64,000 nucleotides of DNA from Chromobacterium alkanivorans (lineage in GTDB: Bacteria; Pseudomonadota; Gammaproteobacteria; Burkholderiales; Chromobacteriaceae): contig NZ_JAFHKL010000001.1 of assembly GCF_016937655.1 (NCBI RefSeq), positions 558,001-622,000 of the forward strand, read 5' to 3'. Of this stretch, positions 23,020 to 33,227 are shown in pieces. A program made the translations under genes and the position numbers. A model generated the notes under the pieces. It saw only the letters and a list, made by a program, of their open reading frames with translations, searched no databases and was not told where the DNA came from. Each line of letters begins with the position of its first letter. The first letter of the stretch is position 1.

Positions 23020-24213
23020 ATGCGGATTGTACTAATCGCGGATACTTTTCCACCCCATCGCACCTCTGGGGCGGTGCAACTTCGGGATTTGGCTCGAGAG
23101 TTCGTGCGTCAAGGACATAATTTGACGGTGCTTCTTCCGTCATCTGGCCAAAGGGAGCCTTGGCTGTTGGAGGATTTTGATGAGGTGCAGGTGCTACGTT
23201 TAAAAGCGCCACGTACGAAAGATGTTGGTTATGTCCGACGTACGTTGGGGGAGCTCTTCATGCCCTTTTCGATGTTATTACAGCTTCGAAAAAGCCCACT
23301 AGCTAATGAAGGGTGGGAGGGGGTTGTGTGGTATGCGCCATCTATTTTTCATGCTCCTTTGGCGAGAGCACTTAAAAATGCTAGTGGTTGTAAAGGCTAC
23401 TTAATCATTCGTGATATCTTTCCTGATTGGGCGGTTGATATGGGGCTGATGAAGCGGGGGTTGCCTTATCTGTTTTTTGATATGGTGGCACGCTATCAGT
23501 ATTCTGTAGCTGATATTATTGGTGTTCAGACCCCTGGTAATCGAAATTACTTTGATTGTTGGCAACAGCAGCCTGGTCGTCAATTAGAAATTCTACAGAA
23601 CTGGCTTGATACTCCTGCTGCAGCACCATGTTCGATACAAGTCAACGAAACCTATTTGAAAGGGCGCAAGATTTTTGTCTATGCTGGAAACATGGGGGTG
23701 GCCCAAGGCATGGATATTTTGCTTGATTTGGCTGATAAAATGTATCGTAGATCAGATGTTGGTTTTTTATTTGTTGGCCGCGGTAGTGAGGTGAGTAGGC
23801 TAAGAGCTGCAGCTCAAAAACGGCAGCTTGATAATGTTATGTTTTTTGAAGAAATTCATCCTGATGAAATTCCTGGGCTTTATGCTCAGTGTAGTGCGGG
23901 TATTGTTGTTTTGGACCCTCGTCATAAGTCTCATAATATTCCTGGGAAATTTTTAACTTACATGCAAAGTGGCTTGCCTGTATTGGCAAGTGTTAATCGA
24001 GGTAATGACCTTGCCCAATTGATCCGTGATGAGCGGGTCGGGCAAGTCTGTGAAAGTAACCGAGTTGATGAGCTACTATTTCTTGCGGAGGAGTTGCTGA
24101 CTCAGCTTGAAGGTAATACTGCAGCCTTTTCGGTGCGTTGTAAGGGTCTTTTTGAGCGTGAATTTTCTGTAAAAAAAGCCGTGGGGCAGATTGTGGCCGC
24201 GCTATCTTCTTGA
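23020..24213 (+). CDS. wbuB: WbuB-like glycosyltransferase (L-FucNAc/L-QuiNAc transferase candidate)
   Basis: 397-residue GT4-type transferase. The N-terminus MRIVLIADTFPPHRTSGAVQ and the segment IRDIFPDWAVDMGLMKRG are typical of the WbuB/WbjE group, which is normally encoded right after fnlC and adds the L-FucNAc residue as second sugar. The C-terminal domain contains FVYAGNMGVAQGMD and NIPGKFLTYMQSGLPVLASV. Position just after the fnlA-fnlC pair supports an L-sugar transferase. The gene name is by family resemblance. Confidence 0.8.
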   Translation: MRIVLIADTFPPHRTSGAVQLRDLAREFVRQGHNLTVLLPSSGQREPWLLEDFDEVQVLRLKAPRTKDVGYVRRTLGELFMPFSMLLQLRKSPLANEGWEGVVWYAPSIFHAPLARALKNASGCKGYLIIRDIFPDWAVDMGLMKRGLPYLFFDMVARYQYSVADIIGVQTPGNRNYFDCWQQQPGRQLEILQNWLDTPAAAPCSIQVNETYLKGRKIFVYAGNMGVAQGMDILLDLADKMYRRSDVGFLFVGRGSEVSRLRAAAQKRQLDNVMFFEEIHPDEIPGLYAQCSAGIVVLDPRHKSHNIPGKFLTYMQSGLPVLASVNRGNDLAQLIRDERVGQVCESNRVDELLFLAEELLTQLEGNTAAFSVRCKGLFEREFSVKKAVGQIVAALSS

Positions 24214-24464
24214 TTTCTTGCTGATAGTGTGTTGTAGGAATGTTTTGTATGGGTCTGATTTTTAATGTGAATTTACGAGCAAAGAGTTTTAACATGATTA
24301 GACCTGGTGGGAGTGGTGTATGTGTAGTAGATTGCGGTGATAAAATATTGGATTTCAATGTATCCCTCGAATTTTAAAGCATCCTTGTAACTCTTTGCTT
24401 GGGGTTTTATCTTCGATAATCTTATGCTTTACCTTTGTTGGAAAACATCGAAGGGTGTATATAA

Positions 24465-25568
24465 ATGCTGGTAATTCTATTGGCGGCTACATTTTTCTCC
24501 TTGCTTGTTGGAATGTGTTTGATTCATTTTGCACATTTGCACGAACATTTTTCGGCTGATTACGAACTGAGCGGAGTGCAAAAGTTTCATGCTCAGCCTG
24601 TGCCACGTATTGGAGGGGTGCCGATTGCTGCTGGGTTAGTGGCGGGAAGTTGTATGTTGGCGTGGCTATTAAAGGATGCTTCAGTTTTGATGCTCTTGGC
24701 GGTGGCACTTCCTGCTTTTGCCGCAGGGATTTTTGAAGATGTCACAAAAAAAGTGGGGCCATTGCCTAGGTTGCTGGCAACCTTTCTTGCGGCCGCGCTA
24801 GGGTATTATATTCTTGGTGCAAGTTTACAGCGCTTGGATATTCCCTTGCTTGATGGTTTTTTAGTACGTTTTTGGATTTTTTCATTGCTTTTAACGATAG
24901 TTGCCGTGGGAGGGGTCGCTCACGCAGTGAATATTATTGATGGGTACAATGGGTTGTCTGGCGTTGTGTCAATCTTCATTTTCCTTGCTATGGCGTATGT
25001 GGCATTTAAAGTGCAGGATACTATGCTGGTTGGCATCTGTTTTGCTATGGTCGGCGCTATCGCTGGGTTTTTGTTTTGGAACTTTCCCCGGGGGTTGATG
25101 TTTGCAGGGGATGGCGGTGCTTATTTGGTTGGTTTTATGATCGCAGAAGTCGCTGTATTATTGGTTGCACGCCACTCTCAAGTCTCTCCTTGGTTTCCAT
25201 TGCTGTGTGTGATTTACCCAGTATTTGAAACCTTATTTTCAATCTATAGGCGTAAGTTTTTGCAAGGCCGAAGAATCGGTTACCCTGATGCGCTGCATTT
25301 ACATCAATTGATCTATATGCGGTTGGTGCGGTGGATGGTAGGCTCCAAGGATGTAAGTCATAAAACTATGCGTAATAGTTTGACTTCTCCTTATTTATGG
25401 GCCCTGTCTTCTGTGTCTGTGGTGCCAGCTATGTTGTTTTGGAATAATACTGTTGTATTGATTGGCTTCGTGTTGGCATTTATGTTTACTTATGTGAGGC
25501 TATATCGAATGATTATTCGTTTCCGCACCCCGGGCTGGTTGTTGCTGCGGAAGTCGGTCCGTCATTGA
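24465..25568 (+). CDS. WbpL/WecA-like Und-P HexNAc-1-phosphate transferase
   Basis: 367-residue integral membrane protein of the MraY/WecA superfamily with about 10-11 spans. It starts the repeat unit by placing a HexNAc-1-phosphate on undecaprenyl phosphate. Visible are the substrate loop KFHAQPVPRIGG, the metal/catalytic motifs GIFEDVTKK and NIIDGYNGLSG, AGDGGAYLVG, and the HLHQL loop. It is separated from wbuB by 251 bp and closes the cluster, as WbpL does in Pseudomonas O-antigen loci. Donor could be UDP-GlcNAc, UDP-D-FucNAc or UDP-D-QuiNAc. Confidence 0.87.
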   Translation: MLVILLAATFFSLLVGMCLIHFAHLHEHFSADYELSGVQKFHAQPVPRIGGVPIAAGLVAGSCMLAWLLKDASVLMLLAVALPAFAAGIFEDVTKKVGPLPRLLATFLAAALGYYILGASLQRLDIPLLDGFLVRFWIFSLLLTIVAVGGVAHAVNIIDGYNGLSGVVSIFIFLAMAYVAFKVQDTMLVGICFAMVGAIAGFLFWNFPRGLMFAGDGGAYLVGFMIAEVAVLLVARHSQVSPWFPLLCVIYPVFETLFSIYRRKFLQGRRIGYPDALHLHQLIYMRLVRWMVGSKDVSHKTMRNSLTSPYLWALSSVSVVPAMLFWNNTVVLIGFVLAFMFTYVRLYRMIIRFRTPGWLLLRKSVRH

Positions 25569-26160
25569 TGATTTATGCCTTTATTAATATTTGTCGTTTT
25601 GAATGCAGGGGTTGGCGGGAGACAAGTCTTGTCTGGGATTTTATTTGCAGTGGGCATACTCTGAAAGTATGGTGCATACTGACTGTAAGCCATTTTCCAC
25701 ATATAGTTGAGAAAGGGCTGTTGCAGAAAGCTCGTAATAAATATGAAACAGCGTTGCTTCAGTGAGGAACAGCCAATCGTCTTCCTCTTGTAAGCTAAAC
25801 TCTGCATGGAGGGGCGATCTGTGCTCGGCGTGACCGACTCTTGACGAACCAATGCTGTGCTATCTAAGAGAACTTGCTATGTCGCTGACCCCCACAAGCG
25901 ACAGTTTGACTCGTGTATTTAACTTGCTGAAATCGAGTCACACGTCATCTTTCCTGCTTTGACGGTTGGGGCCATCAGCTTGGGCTTCGCCTCATCTGAC
26001 CGCGGTTTTCGACTGAGGCGATTTTGCTGTTTGGGTTTTGTGTGGAGCATTCCTGAAGGGCTACGCTTTCGACTGCTGAGTGCTTGGTGTGTGTGTGGCT
26101 GTGTGTCACGTTTAGGCGTCGATCTAGCTAAGCAGGCCAGGATGCTGAAATTTGACATGG
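25569..26160. other. Noncoding right flank of the polysaccharide island
   Basis: About 590 bp between the initiating transferase and the groE promoter. Short frames occur on both strands but none has a ribosome site or a recognisable protein. Base composition moves from AT-rich (to about 25.8 kb) to mixed. A GGGCTGTTGCAG string at 25715-25726 resembles insertion-sequence ends, and a 7-bp inverted match AACAGCC lies at 25768-25774, but no transposase was found. It may be an insertion scar at the island edge. Confidence 0.4.
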
Positions 26161-26166
26161 CAGGCT

Positions 26167-26196
26167 CTTGAAAACCCTCTCTCTCGTCCCTATCAT
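26167..26196 (+). promoter_or_regulatory. groESL promoter: overlapping sigma-70 and sigma-32 type elements
   Basis: Sigma-70 reading: TTGAAA (26168-26173), 17-bp spacer, TATCAT (26191-26196, 5/6). Sigma-32 reading: CTTGAAA (26167-26173), 14-bp spacer, CCCTATCA (26188-26195), close to the CCCCAT-type -10. Both end exactly where the CIRCE operator begins. Confidence 0.7.
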
Positions 26197-26222
26197 TAGC
26201 ACTCGCAGCAGGTGAGTGCTAA
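26196..26222. promoter_or_regulatory. CIRCE element (HrcA operator)
   Basis: Perfect consensus inverted repeat: TTAGCACTC (26196-26204), 9-nt spacer, GAGTGCTAA (26214-26222). It begins in the -10 box and covers the start of transcription, so HrcA would repress groESL until heat stress. hrcA itself is not in this window. Confidence 0.95.
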
Positions 26223-26280
26223 CGCCCGCCTCAACTCAACAGGTTTCAACTCTCAACAGCCACTGTAATAGGAGAGATCC

Positions 26281-26568
26281 ATGGCAATTCGTCCTTTGCA
26301 CGACCGTGTTGTTATCAAGCGCCTCGAGGCTGAAGAAAAGACCGCTTCCGGCATCGTTCTGCCGGGCGCCGCCGCCGAGAAGCCGGACATGGGCCAGGTG
26401 TTGGCCATCGGCAACGGCAAGATCCTGGACAACGGCGAGCGTCGCTCGCTGGAGCTGAAAGTTGGCGACAAGGTCATCTTCGGCAAGTACTCCGGTCAGA
26501 CCGTCAAGGTTGACGGCGATGAAGTCCTCGTGATGCGCGAGGAAGATGTAATGGGCATCGTTGAGTAA
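26281..26568 (+). CDS. groES: Co-chaperonin GroES
   Basis: 95-residue 10-kDa chaperonin, the heptameric lid of GroEL. It begins [20 protein letters not shown], carries the mobile-loop region [18 protein letters not shown] and ends in [13 protein letters not shown]. Length and sequence are ordinary. The ATG follows AGGAGAGATCC. High-GC codon use contrasts with the polysaccharide genes to the left. It is first in the groESL operon, 49 bp before groEL. Confidence 0.98.
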   Translation: MAIRPLHDRVVIKRLEAEEKTASGIVLPGAAAEKPDMGQVLAIGNGKILDNGERRSLELKVGDKVIFGKYSGQTVKVDGDEVLVMREEDVMGIVE

Positions 26569-26614
26569 TCCGACCCGCATCTGAACTTCCCTACACAGAA
26601 TTCTGGAGATTTAA

Positions 26615-28258
<1,644 letters not shown>

Positions 28259-28280
28259 GTCGACGCCTCCTAGGCTTTGA

Positions 28281-28310
28281 AAAAACCCCGCTACGGCGGG
28301 GTTTTTCTTT
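28281..28310 (+). terminator. Intrinsic terminator of groESL
   Basis: AAAAACCCCGC, TACG loop, GCGGGGTTTTT, then CTTTT. Perfect 11-bp arms starting about 22 nt after the groEL stop. Confidence 0.92.
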
Positions 28311-28379
28311 TGCGGGCTTAAAATGCGTAGGCTTCTGGCAAAATAAGGTCGGGGCATATATTAAGTTAAGGAGTGCGTG

Positions 28380-29126
28380 ATGGAATTGAAGGCGTTGTTG
28401 GGCAGTCTGGACGAGATTTTGGAGCCGTGGCGCTACAAGGACTACGCGCCCAACGGCCTGCAGGTGGAGGGCGGGCCGGCGGTGCGCAAGTTAGTGACCG
28501 GGGTGACGGCCTCCCAGGCGCTGATAGAGGCGGCGGCGTCGCGCGGAGCGGACGCCGTGCTGGTGCATCACGGTTATTTCTGGAAGGGCGAAGACGCTCG
28601 GATTTGCGGCATGAAGCGCAAACGGGTCAAAACTTTGCTGGAGCATGATTTGAGCTTGCTGGCTTACCACCTGCCACTGGATGCGCATCCGGAACTGGGC
28701 AATAACGCGATGCTGGGCAAGGTGCTGGATTTGGAGGCGCAGGGGCAGGGCGGCGAGCAGGGCCTGCTGTGGCACGGGGCGTGGCGGCATGGCGGTTCCG
28801 CCGGGGATTTCTGCGGGCATGTTTCCGCCCGGCTGGGGCGCGAGGCTTTGTTGCTGGGCAGGGTGGACAAGCCGGTTTCGCGCGTAGCCTGGTGCACCGG
28901 CGGCGCGCAGAGTTTTTTCGCCGAGGCCATTGATCTGGGGGTGGACGCCTTCATCACCGGCGAAGCCTCCGAGCAAAATCATCATATGGCAATGGAGTGT
29001 GATGTGGCTTTCATCGCGGCGGGGCATCACGCCACGGAGCGTTTTGGCATCAAGGCTTTGGGCGAGCGTCTGGCTCAGCTTCATGGCATAAGTGTTGAAT
29101 TTGTGGACATTTCCAACCCGGTTTAG
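28380..29126 (+). CDS. Nif3-like dinuclear metal centre hexameric protein
   Basis: 248-residue Nif3/YbgI-family protein. Metal ligands are visible in VLVHHGYFWKG (His pair) and, near the C-terminus, GEASEQNHHMA and AAGHHATERFG, spaced as in the family. The family forms toroidal hexamers with a two-metal site; biochemical function is unsettled (GTP cyclohydrolase I type 2 and metal-insertion roles have been suggested). The ATG at 28380 is chosen over the GTG three bases upstream because AAGGAG is then 6 nt away. It precedes petABC on the same strand. Confidence 0.9.
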   Translation: MELKALLGSLDEILEPWRYKDYAPNGLQVEGGPAVRKLVTGVTASQALIEAAASRGADAVLVHHGYFWKGEDARICGMKRKRVKTLLEHDLSLLAYHLPLDAHPELGNNAMLGKVLDLEAQGQGGEQGLLWHGAWRHGGSAGDFCGHVSARLGREALLLGRVDKPVSRVAWCTGGAQSFFAEAIDLGVDAFITGEASEQNHHMAMECDVAFIAAGHHATERFGIKALGERLAQLHGISVEFVDISNPV

Positions 29127-29240
29127 GCGGCTTGGCAGGGCTTCGGCCAATTTATTTGCATAGAAGCTTCAAGTCCCTACTCGGAATCGGGTAAAATCAG
29201 GCAGTTTTGGGCTCGGTTTCCACGTTTGAGGATGACTGTA

Positions 29241-29825
29241 ATGAGTGAACAACAAGTCGATGCGGGGCGCCGTCGCTTTCTGACGGTTGCAACCAGCGCT
29301 GTTGGTGGTGTGGCGGCGGCCGGAGTGGCGACGCCGTTTCTGATGAGTTTCTTCCCGTCCGAGAGGGCGAAGGCCGCCGGCGCTCCCGTCGAGGTGGATA
29401 TCGGCAAGATCGAGCCGGGCCAGAAGATCAACGTCGAGTGGCGCGGCAAGCCGGTATGGGTGCTGAACCGCACGCCGGAGCAGTTGAAAAACCTGCCGAA
29501 GCTGGACGATAAGCTGGTTGATCCCAAGTCCGAAATGGATCAGCAGCCGACGTACTGCCAGAACGAGCACCGCTCGATCAAGCCCGAGCTGCTGATCGCC
29601 GTCGGCATCTGCACGCATTTGGGCTGTTCGCCGACCCACCGTCCGGATATCGCGCCCGCCGATCTGGGCCCGGACTGGCTGGGTGGCTTCTACTGCCCCT
29701 GTCATGGTTCCAAGTTCGATTTGGCCGCGCGCGTTTACAAGGGCGTGCCGGCGCCGAAGAACTTGGAAATTCCGCCGCACAAATATCTGTCCGACACCCG
29801 CCTGCTGATTGGCGAAGACAAATAA
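29241..29825 (+). CDS. petA: Ubiquinol-cytochrome c reductase, Rieske iron-sulfur subunit
   Basis: 194-residue Rieske protein of the cytochrome bc1 complex, taking electrons from ubiquinol to cytochrome c1. A twin-arginine-like signal/anchor is at the N-terminus (RRRFLTVATSAVGG followed by a hydrophobic span). 2Fe-2S ligands: Cys124 and His126 in CTHLGC, Cys152 and His155 in CPCHGS, with Cys129 and Cys154 as the likely disulfide. Of three in-frame starts the ATG at 29241 has GAGG 9 nt upstream. First gene of petABC; petB follows after 14 bp. Confidence 0.96.
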   Translation: MSEQQVDAGRRRFLTVATSAVGGVAAAGVATPFLMSFFPSERAKAAGAPVEVDIGKIEPGQKINVEWRGKPVWVLNRTPEQLKNLPKLDDKLVDPKSEMDQQPTYCQNEHRSIKPELLIAVGICTHLGCSPTHRPDIAPADLGPDWLGGFYCPCHGSKFDLAARVYKGVPAPKNLEIPPHKYLSDTRLLIGEDK

Positions 29826-29839
29826 GCTGAGGGGGCTAC

Positions 29840-31177
29840 ATGACTAAAGGACAAAAGCTGCTCAACTGGGTGGACGAACGTTTTCCGCTATCGTCGATGC
29901 TCAAGGAGCACGTCACCGAGTATTACGCGCCGAAGAACTTCAACTTCTGGTACTTCTTCGGTTCGCTGGCCATGCTGGTTCTGGTGATCCAGATCGTCAC
30001 CGGCATCTTCCTGACCATGAACTACAAGCCGGACGGCACCTTGAATGGCGCCGGCATCCCGGTCGCCTTCGCCTCGGTCGAATACATCATGCGCGATGTG
30101 GCCGGCGGCTGGATCATCCGCTACATGCACTCCACCGGCGCCTCGATGTTCTTCGTGGTGGTGTATCTGCACATGTTCCGCGGCCTGATCTACGGCTCCT
30201 ACAAGCAGCCGCGCGAGCTGGTTTGGGTGTTCGGCACGCTGATCTTCCTGTGCCTGATGGCGGAGGCCTTCATGGGCTATCTGCTGCCTTGGGGCCAGAT
30301 GTCGTTCTGGGGCGCGCAGGTGATCGTCAACCTGTTCGGCTCCATCCCGGTAATCGGTCCGGACCTGTCGGTGTGGATTCGCGGCGACTACGTGGTGTCT
30401 GACGCCACGCTGAACCGCTTCTTCGCGTTGCACGTGATCGCGGTGCCGCTGGTGCTGCTGGCGCTGGTGGTGGCCCACCTGATCGCCTTGCACGAAGTGG
30501 GCTCCAACAACCCGGACGGCGTTGAGATCAAGAAGCTGAAGGACGACAAGGGCATTCCGCTGGACGGCATCCCCTTCCACCCGTACTACACCGTCAAGGA
30601 CGTGCTGGGCGTGGTGGTGTTCCTGATCGTGTTCTCCGCCATCGTCTTCTTCATGCCGGAAATGGGCGGTTACTTCCTTGAGAAGCCCAACTTCGACCAG
30701 GCCGACCCGCTGAAGACCCCGCCGCATATCGCGCCGGTATGGTATTTCACCCCGTTCTACGCCATCTTGCGCGCCATTCCGTCTTTCCTGGGCACCCAGG
30801 TTTGGGGCGTGATCGCGATGGGCGCGGCGGTGGTGCTGATCGCCTTCCTGCCGTGGCTGGACCGCTCGCCGGTGAAGTCCATCCGCTATCGCGGTCCCAA
30901 GTTCAAGTTCATGCTGGTCCTGTTCATCGTGTCCTTCATCGGTCTTGGCATTCTGGGCGCCCTGCCGTCCACCAATGCCCGCACCGTGATCGCGCAGGTG
31001 CTTTCGTTCATCTACTTCGTCTTCTTCCTGGGCATGCCGTTCTACACCAAGAACGATGTGGGCAGCATTCCGGTGCCGACGCGGGTGACCGATACCAACG
31101 CCAAGCGCCAAATCCGGTTTGCGGTGCTGGTGGTGGTGACCGTGGTGGCCGCCGCCGTATTCGCCATGAACGTGTAA
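29840..31177 (+). CDS. petB: Ubiquinol-cytochrome c reductase, cytochrome b subunit
   Basis: 445-residue full-length cytochrome b with eight core transmembrane helices plus an extra C-terminal region. Haem-binding histidines lie in helix B (YMHSTGASMFFVVVYLHMFRG) and helix D (FFALHVIAVPLVLLALVVAHLIALHEVG). The Qo-site PEWY motif appears as PVWYFTPFYAILR, a variant common in proteobacterial bc1. It carries quinol oxidation and reduction sites in the inner membrane. Middle gene of petABC, with petC after 16 bp. Confidence 0.97.
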   Translation: MTKGQKLLNWVDERFPLSSMLKEHVTEYYAPKNFNFWYFFGSLAMLVLVIQIVTGIFLTMNYKPDGTLNGAGIPVAFASVEYIMRDVAGGWIIRYMHSTGASMFFVVVYLHMFRGLIYGSYKQPRELVWVFGTLIFLCLMAEAFMGYLLPWGQMSFWGAQVIVNLFGSIPVIGPDLSVWIRGDYVVSDATLNRFFALHVIAVPLVLLALVVAHLIALHEVGSNNPDGVEIKKLKDDKGIPLDGIPFHPYYTVKDVLGVVVFLIVFSAIVFFMPEMGGYFLEKPNFDQADPLKTPPHIAPVWYFTPFYAILRAIPSFLGTQVWGVIAMGAAVVLIAFLPWLDRSPVKSIRYRGPKFKFMLVLFIVSFIGLGILGALPSTNARTVIAQVLSFIYFVFFLGMPFYTKNDVGSIPVPTRVTDTNAKRQIRFAVLVVVTVVAAAVFAMNV

Positions 31178-31193
31178 TAAGGGGAGAGGACTC

Positions 31194-31958
31194 ATGAAAA
31201 GCAAAATCCGTCACCTGATCGCGGCCATGGCGCTGGCGCTGCCGTTCAGCGCTACGGCCCTGGCGGCCAGCGAGGGACCCGCGCTGCCCAAGGCGCCGAT
31301 CAATATCCAAGATACGGAAAGCCTGCAACGCGGCGCGCAGATCTTCACCAACTACTGCCTGTCCTGCCACTCGGCCAGCGCGATGCGCTACAACCGCCTG
31401 ACCGATATCGGCCTGACCGAAGAGCAGATCAAGGCGAACCTGCTGCCGGAAGGCGCCAAAATCGGCGATCAGATGAATATCGCGATGAACAAGAAGGACG
31501 CGCAAGCCTGGTTCGGCGCCACGCCGCCGGATTTGTCGCTGATCGCGCGTTCTCGCGGCGCCGACTATCTGTACGGCTATCTGCGCGGCTTCTACCGCGA
31601 CCCGAGCCGGCCTACCGGCTGGAACAACGCGGTGTTCGACAAGGTGGGCATGCCGCACATCTTCTGGGAATGGCAGGGCGAGCAGGTGCTGAAAACCGCG
31701 AAGAACGCGGAAGGCCATGAAGAGCACAAGCTGGAGCTGATCAAGGCCGGCACCCTGACCAAGCTGGAGAACGGCAAGGCCAACACCGTGGAGTTCGACA
31801 AGCGCATGGCTGACTTGACCAACTTCCTGGTCTACGTCGGCGAACCGGCTCAGGTGAAGCGTCAGCAGATCGGTTATGTCGTCTTGATGTTCCTGTCGCT
31901 GTTGCTGTTGCCGTTGGCCTACTTCCTGAAGAAAGAGTACTGGCGCGACGTGCATTAA
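31194..31958 (+). CDS. petC: Ubiquinol-cytochrome c reductase, cytochrome c1
   Basis: 254-residue periplasmic cytochrome c1 with a cleavable signal peptide (about 1-25, ending in ALAAS), haem-attachment motif Cys55-Leu-Ser-Cys58-His59 and a single C-terminal membrane anchor (GYVVLMFLSLLLLPLAYFLKK). The axial methionine is probably in the segment after VGMPHIF. Last gene of petABC, followed by an intrinsic terminator. Confidence 0.97.
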   Translation: MKSKIRHLIAAMALALPFSATALAASEGPALPKAPINIQDTESLQRGAQIFTNYCLSCHSASAMRYNRLTDIGLTEEQIKANLLPEGAKIGDQMNIAMNKKDAQAWFGATPPDLSLIARSRGADYLYGYLRGFYRDPSRPTGWNNAVFDKVGMPHIFWEWQGEQVLKTAKNAEGHEEHKLELIKAGTLTKLENGKANTVEFDKRMADLTNFLVYVGEPAQVKRQQIGYVVLMFLSLLLLPLAYFLKKEYWRDVH

Positions 31959-31976
31959 GCCCGATTGCGGCTTTTG

Positions 31977-32004
31977 AAAAAGGCGGAGAAATCCGCCTTT
32001 TTTA
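31977..32004 (+). terminator. Intrinsic terminator of petABC
   Basis: AAAAAGGCGGA, GAAA tetraloop, TCCGCCTTTTTT about 20 nt after the petC stop. Confidence 0.92.
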
Positions 32005-32054
32005 TTTTGAATCATTGACTTACGATGCGGCGCTGGAAATGGGGTGGGGGAAAG

Positions 32055-32063
32055 TGCTAGAAT
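32055..32063 (+). promoter_or_regulatory. Possible extended -10 promoter of sspAB
   Basis: TGC-TAGAAT about 46 nt before the sspA start; no good -35 is visible at 17 bp. Weak call. Confidence 0.3.
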
Positions 32064-32108
32064 GCCCAGCTGAATCAACCCATTGTTAGTTAAGGATTTC
32101 CTCCTGCC

Positions 32109-32711
32109 ATGATGACTCTTTACTCCGGAATTACCTGCCCGTTCAGCCAGCGTTGCCGCATCGTGCTTTTTGAAAAGGGAATGGATTTCGAAATCATTGA
32201 TGTGGACATCCATAACAAGCCGGAAGACCTGGCGGTGATGAACCCCTACAATGAGGTGCCGGTATTGGTCGAGCGCGATTTGATCCTGCACGAATCCAAT
32301 ATCATCAACGAGTACATCGACGAGCGCTTCCCGCACCCGCAGCTGATGCCGGCGGACCCGGTGATGCGCGCGCGCGCCCGCCTGTTCCTCTATCGTTTTG
32401 AAAACGAGCTGTTCATCCACGTCAAGGCGCTGGAAGCCGGCGCCACCGGCAAGGAAGCGAACAAGGCGCGCGAAGCCATTCGCGACGGCCTGACCACGAT
32501 CGCGCCGATCTTCGCCAAGCAGAAGTTCATGCTGGGTGACGACTTCTCCATGATCGACGTGGCGATCGCGCCGTTGATGTGGCGCCTGGAGCATTACAAC
32601 ATCGATCTGGGCAAGAACTCCGCGCCTATCCTGAAGTACGCCGAGCGTATCTTCCAGCGCCAGTCCTTCATCGATTCGCTGACGCCGTCCGAAAAGGCCA
32701 TGCGCAAATAA
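32109..32711 (+). CDS. sspA: Stringent starvation protein A
   Basis: 200-residue GST-fold protein that binds RNA polymerase and affects stationary-phase and stress gene expression. The N-terminal thioredoxin-like domain is MMTLYSGITCPFSQRC, followed by VLVERDLILHESNIINEYIDERFPHP and an all-helical C-terminal domain. From memory the whole protein closely resembles Neisseria SspA, which supports a Neisseriales host. sspB follows after 9 bp. Confidence 0.96.
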   Translation: MMTLYSGITCPFSQRCRIVLFEKGMDFEIIDVDIHNKPEDLAVMNPYNEVPVLVERDLILHESNIINEYIDERFPHPQLMPADPVMRARARLFLYRFENELFIHVKALEAGATGKEANKAREAIRDGLTTIAPIFAKQKFMLGDDFSMIDVAIAPLMWRLEHYNIDLGKNSAPILKYAERIFQRQSFIDSLTPSEKAMRK

Positions 32712-32720
32712 GGATTGCCA

Positions 32721-33164
32721 ATGAGCTCCAGCACCAAGCCCTACATGATCCGAGCGCTGCACGAGTGGTGCGGCGACAACGGCTTCACGCCCTATGTGGT
32801 GGTATGGGTCAACGAGCGCGCCGACGTGCCGCGCGAGTACGTGAAGAACAACGAAATCGTGCTGAACATCGGTTTGTCGGCCACCAAGAACCTGCGCATC
32901 GACAATGACTGGCTGTCGTTTTCCGCTCGCTTCGGCGGCGTTTCGCGCGACATCTGGGTGCCGATCGGCAATGTGATGTCGATCTTTGCCCGGGAAACCG
33001 GCGAAGGCATGGGCTTCGAAGTGGAGCTGGGCGAGGCGGAAGCCGCCGCGCCGACGCTGAAACCGGTGGCGGCCGACGACGAGGCCAAGCCGACGGAGGC
33101 GACGTCCGAGCCGGAGGCTCCGGTCAAGCCGAGCGGGCGTCCCAGCCTGCGCATCGTCAAATAG
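32721..33164 (+). CDS. sspB: ClpXP protease specificity-enhancing factor SspB
   Basis: 147-residue adaptor that delivers ssrA-tagged proteins to ClpXP. The folded substrate-binding domain occupies about residues 1-105 (TKPYMIRALHEWCGDNGFTP at the start). It is followed by an acidic/alanine-rich linker and a C-terminal ClpX-binding tail SGRPSLRIVK, matching the known XB motif. The ATG at 32721 has AGGA 6 nt upstream. Forms an operon with sspA. Confidence 0.95.
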   Translation: MSSSTKPYMIRALHEWCGDNGFTPYVVVWVNERADVPREYVKNNEIVLNIGLSATKNLRIDNDWLSFSARFGGVSRDIWVPIGNVMSIFARETGEGMGFEVELGEAEAAAPTLKPVAADDEAKPTEATSEPEAPVKPSGRPSLRIVK

Positions 33165-33184
33165 CGCTTGCAGTCCCGAGAGCG

Positions 33185-33213
33185 AAAGCCGGCCCTTCAG
33201 GGCCGGCTTTTTC
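33185..33213 (+). terminator. Intrinsic terminator of sspAB
   Basis: AAAGCCGGCCC, TTCA loop, GGGCCGGCTTTTT beginning 20 nt after the sspB stop. Confidence 0.92.
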
Positions 33214-33227
33214 ATAGGCGGGGACTT

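Noticed and set aside
25565..25765. 66-codon frame after the initiating transferase
   Set aside because: No ribosome site, no similarity recognised, and base composition typical of noncoding flank.
25715..25774. Insertion-sequence copy at the island edge
   Set aside because: Only a short end-like string and a 7-bp inverted match; no transposase frame or target duplication seen, so not annotated as a mobile element.
26153..26158. Perfect TTGACA upstream of groES as a -35 box
   Set aside because: No acceptable -10 at 16-18 bp; the TTGAAA-N17-TATCAT pair next to CIRCE is far better placed.
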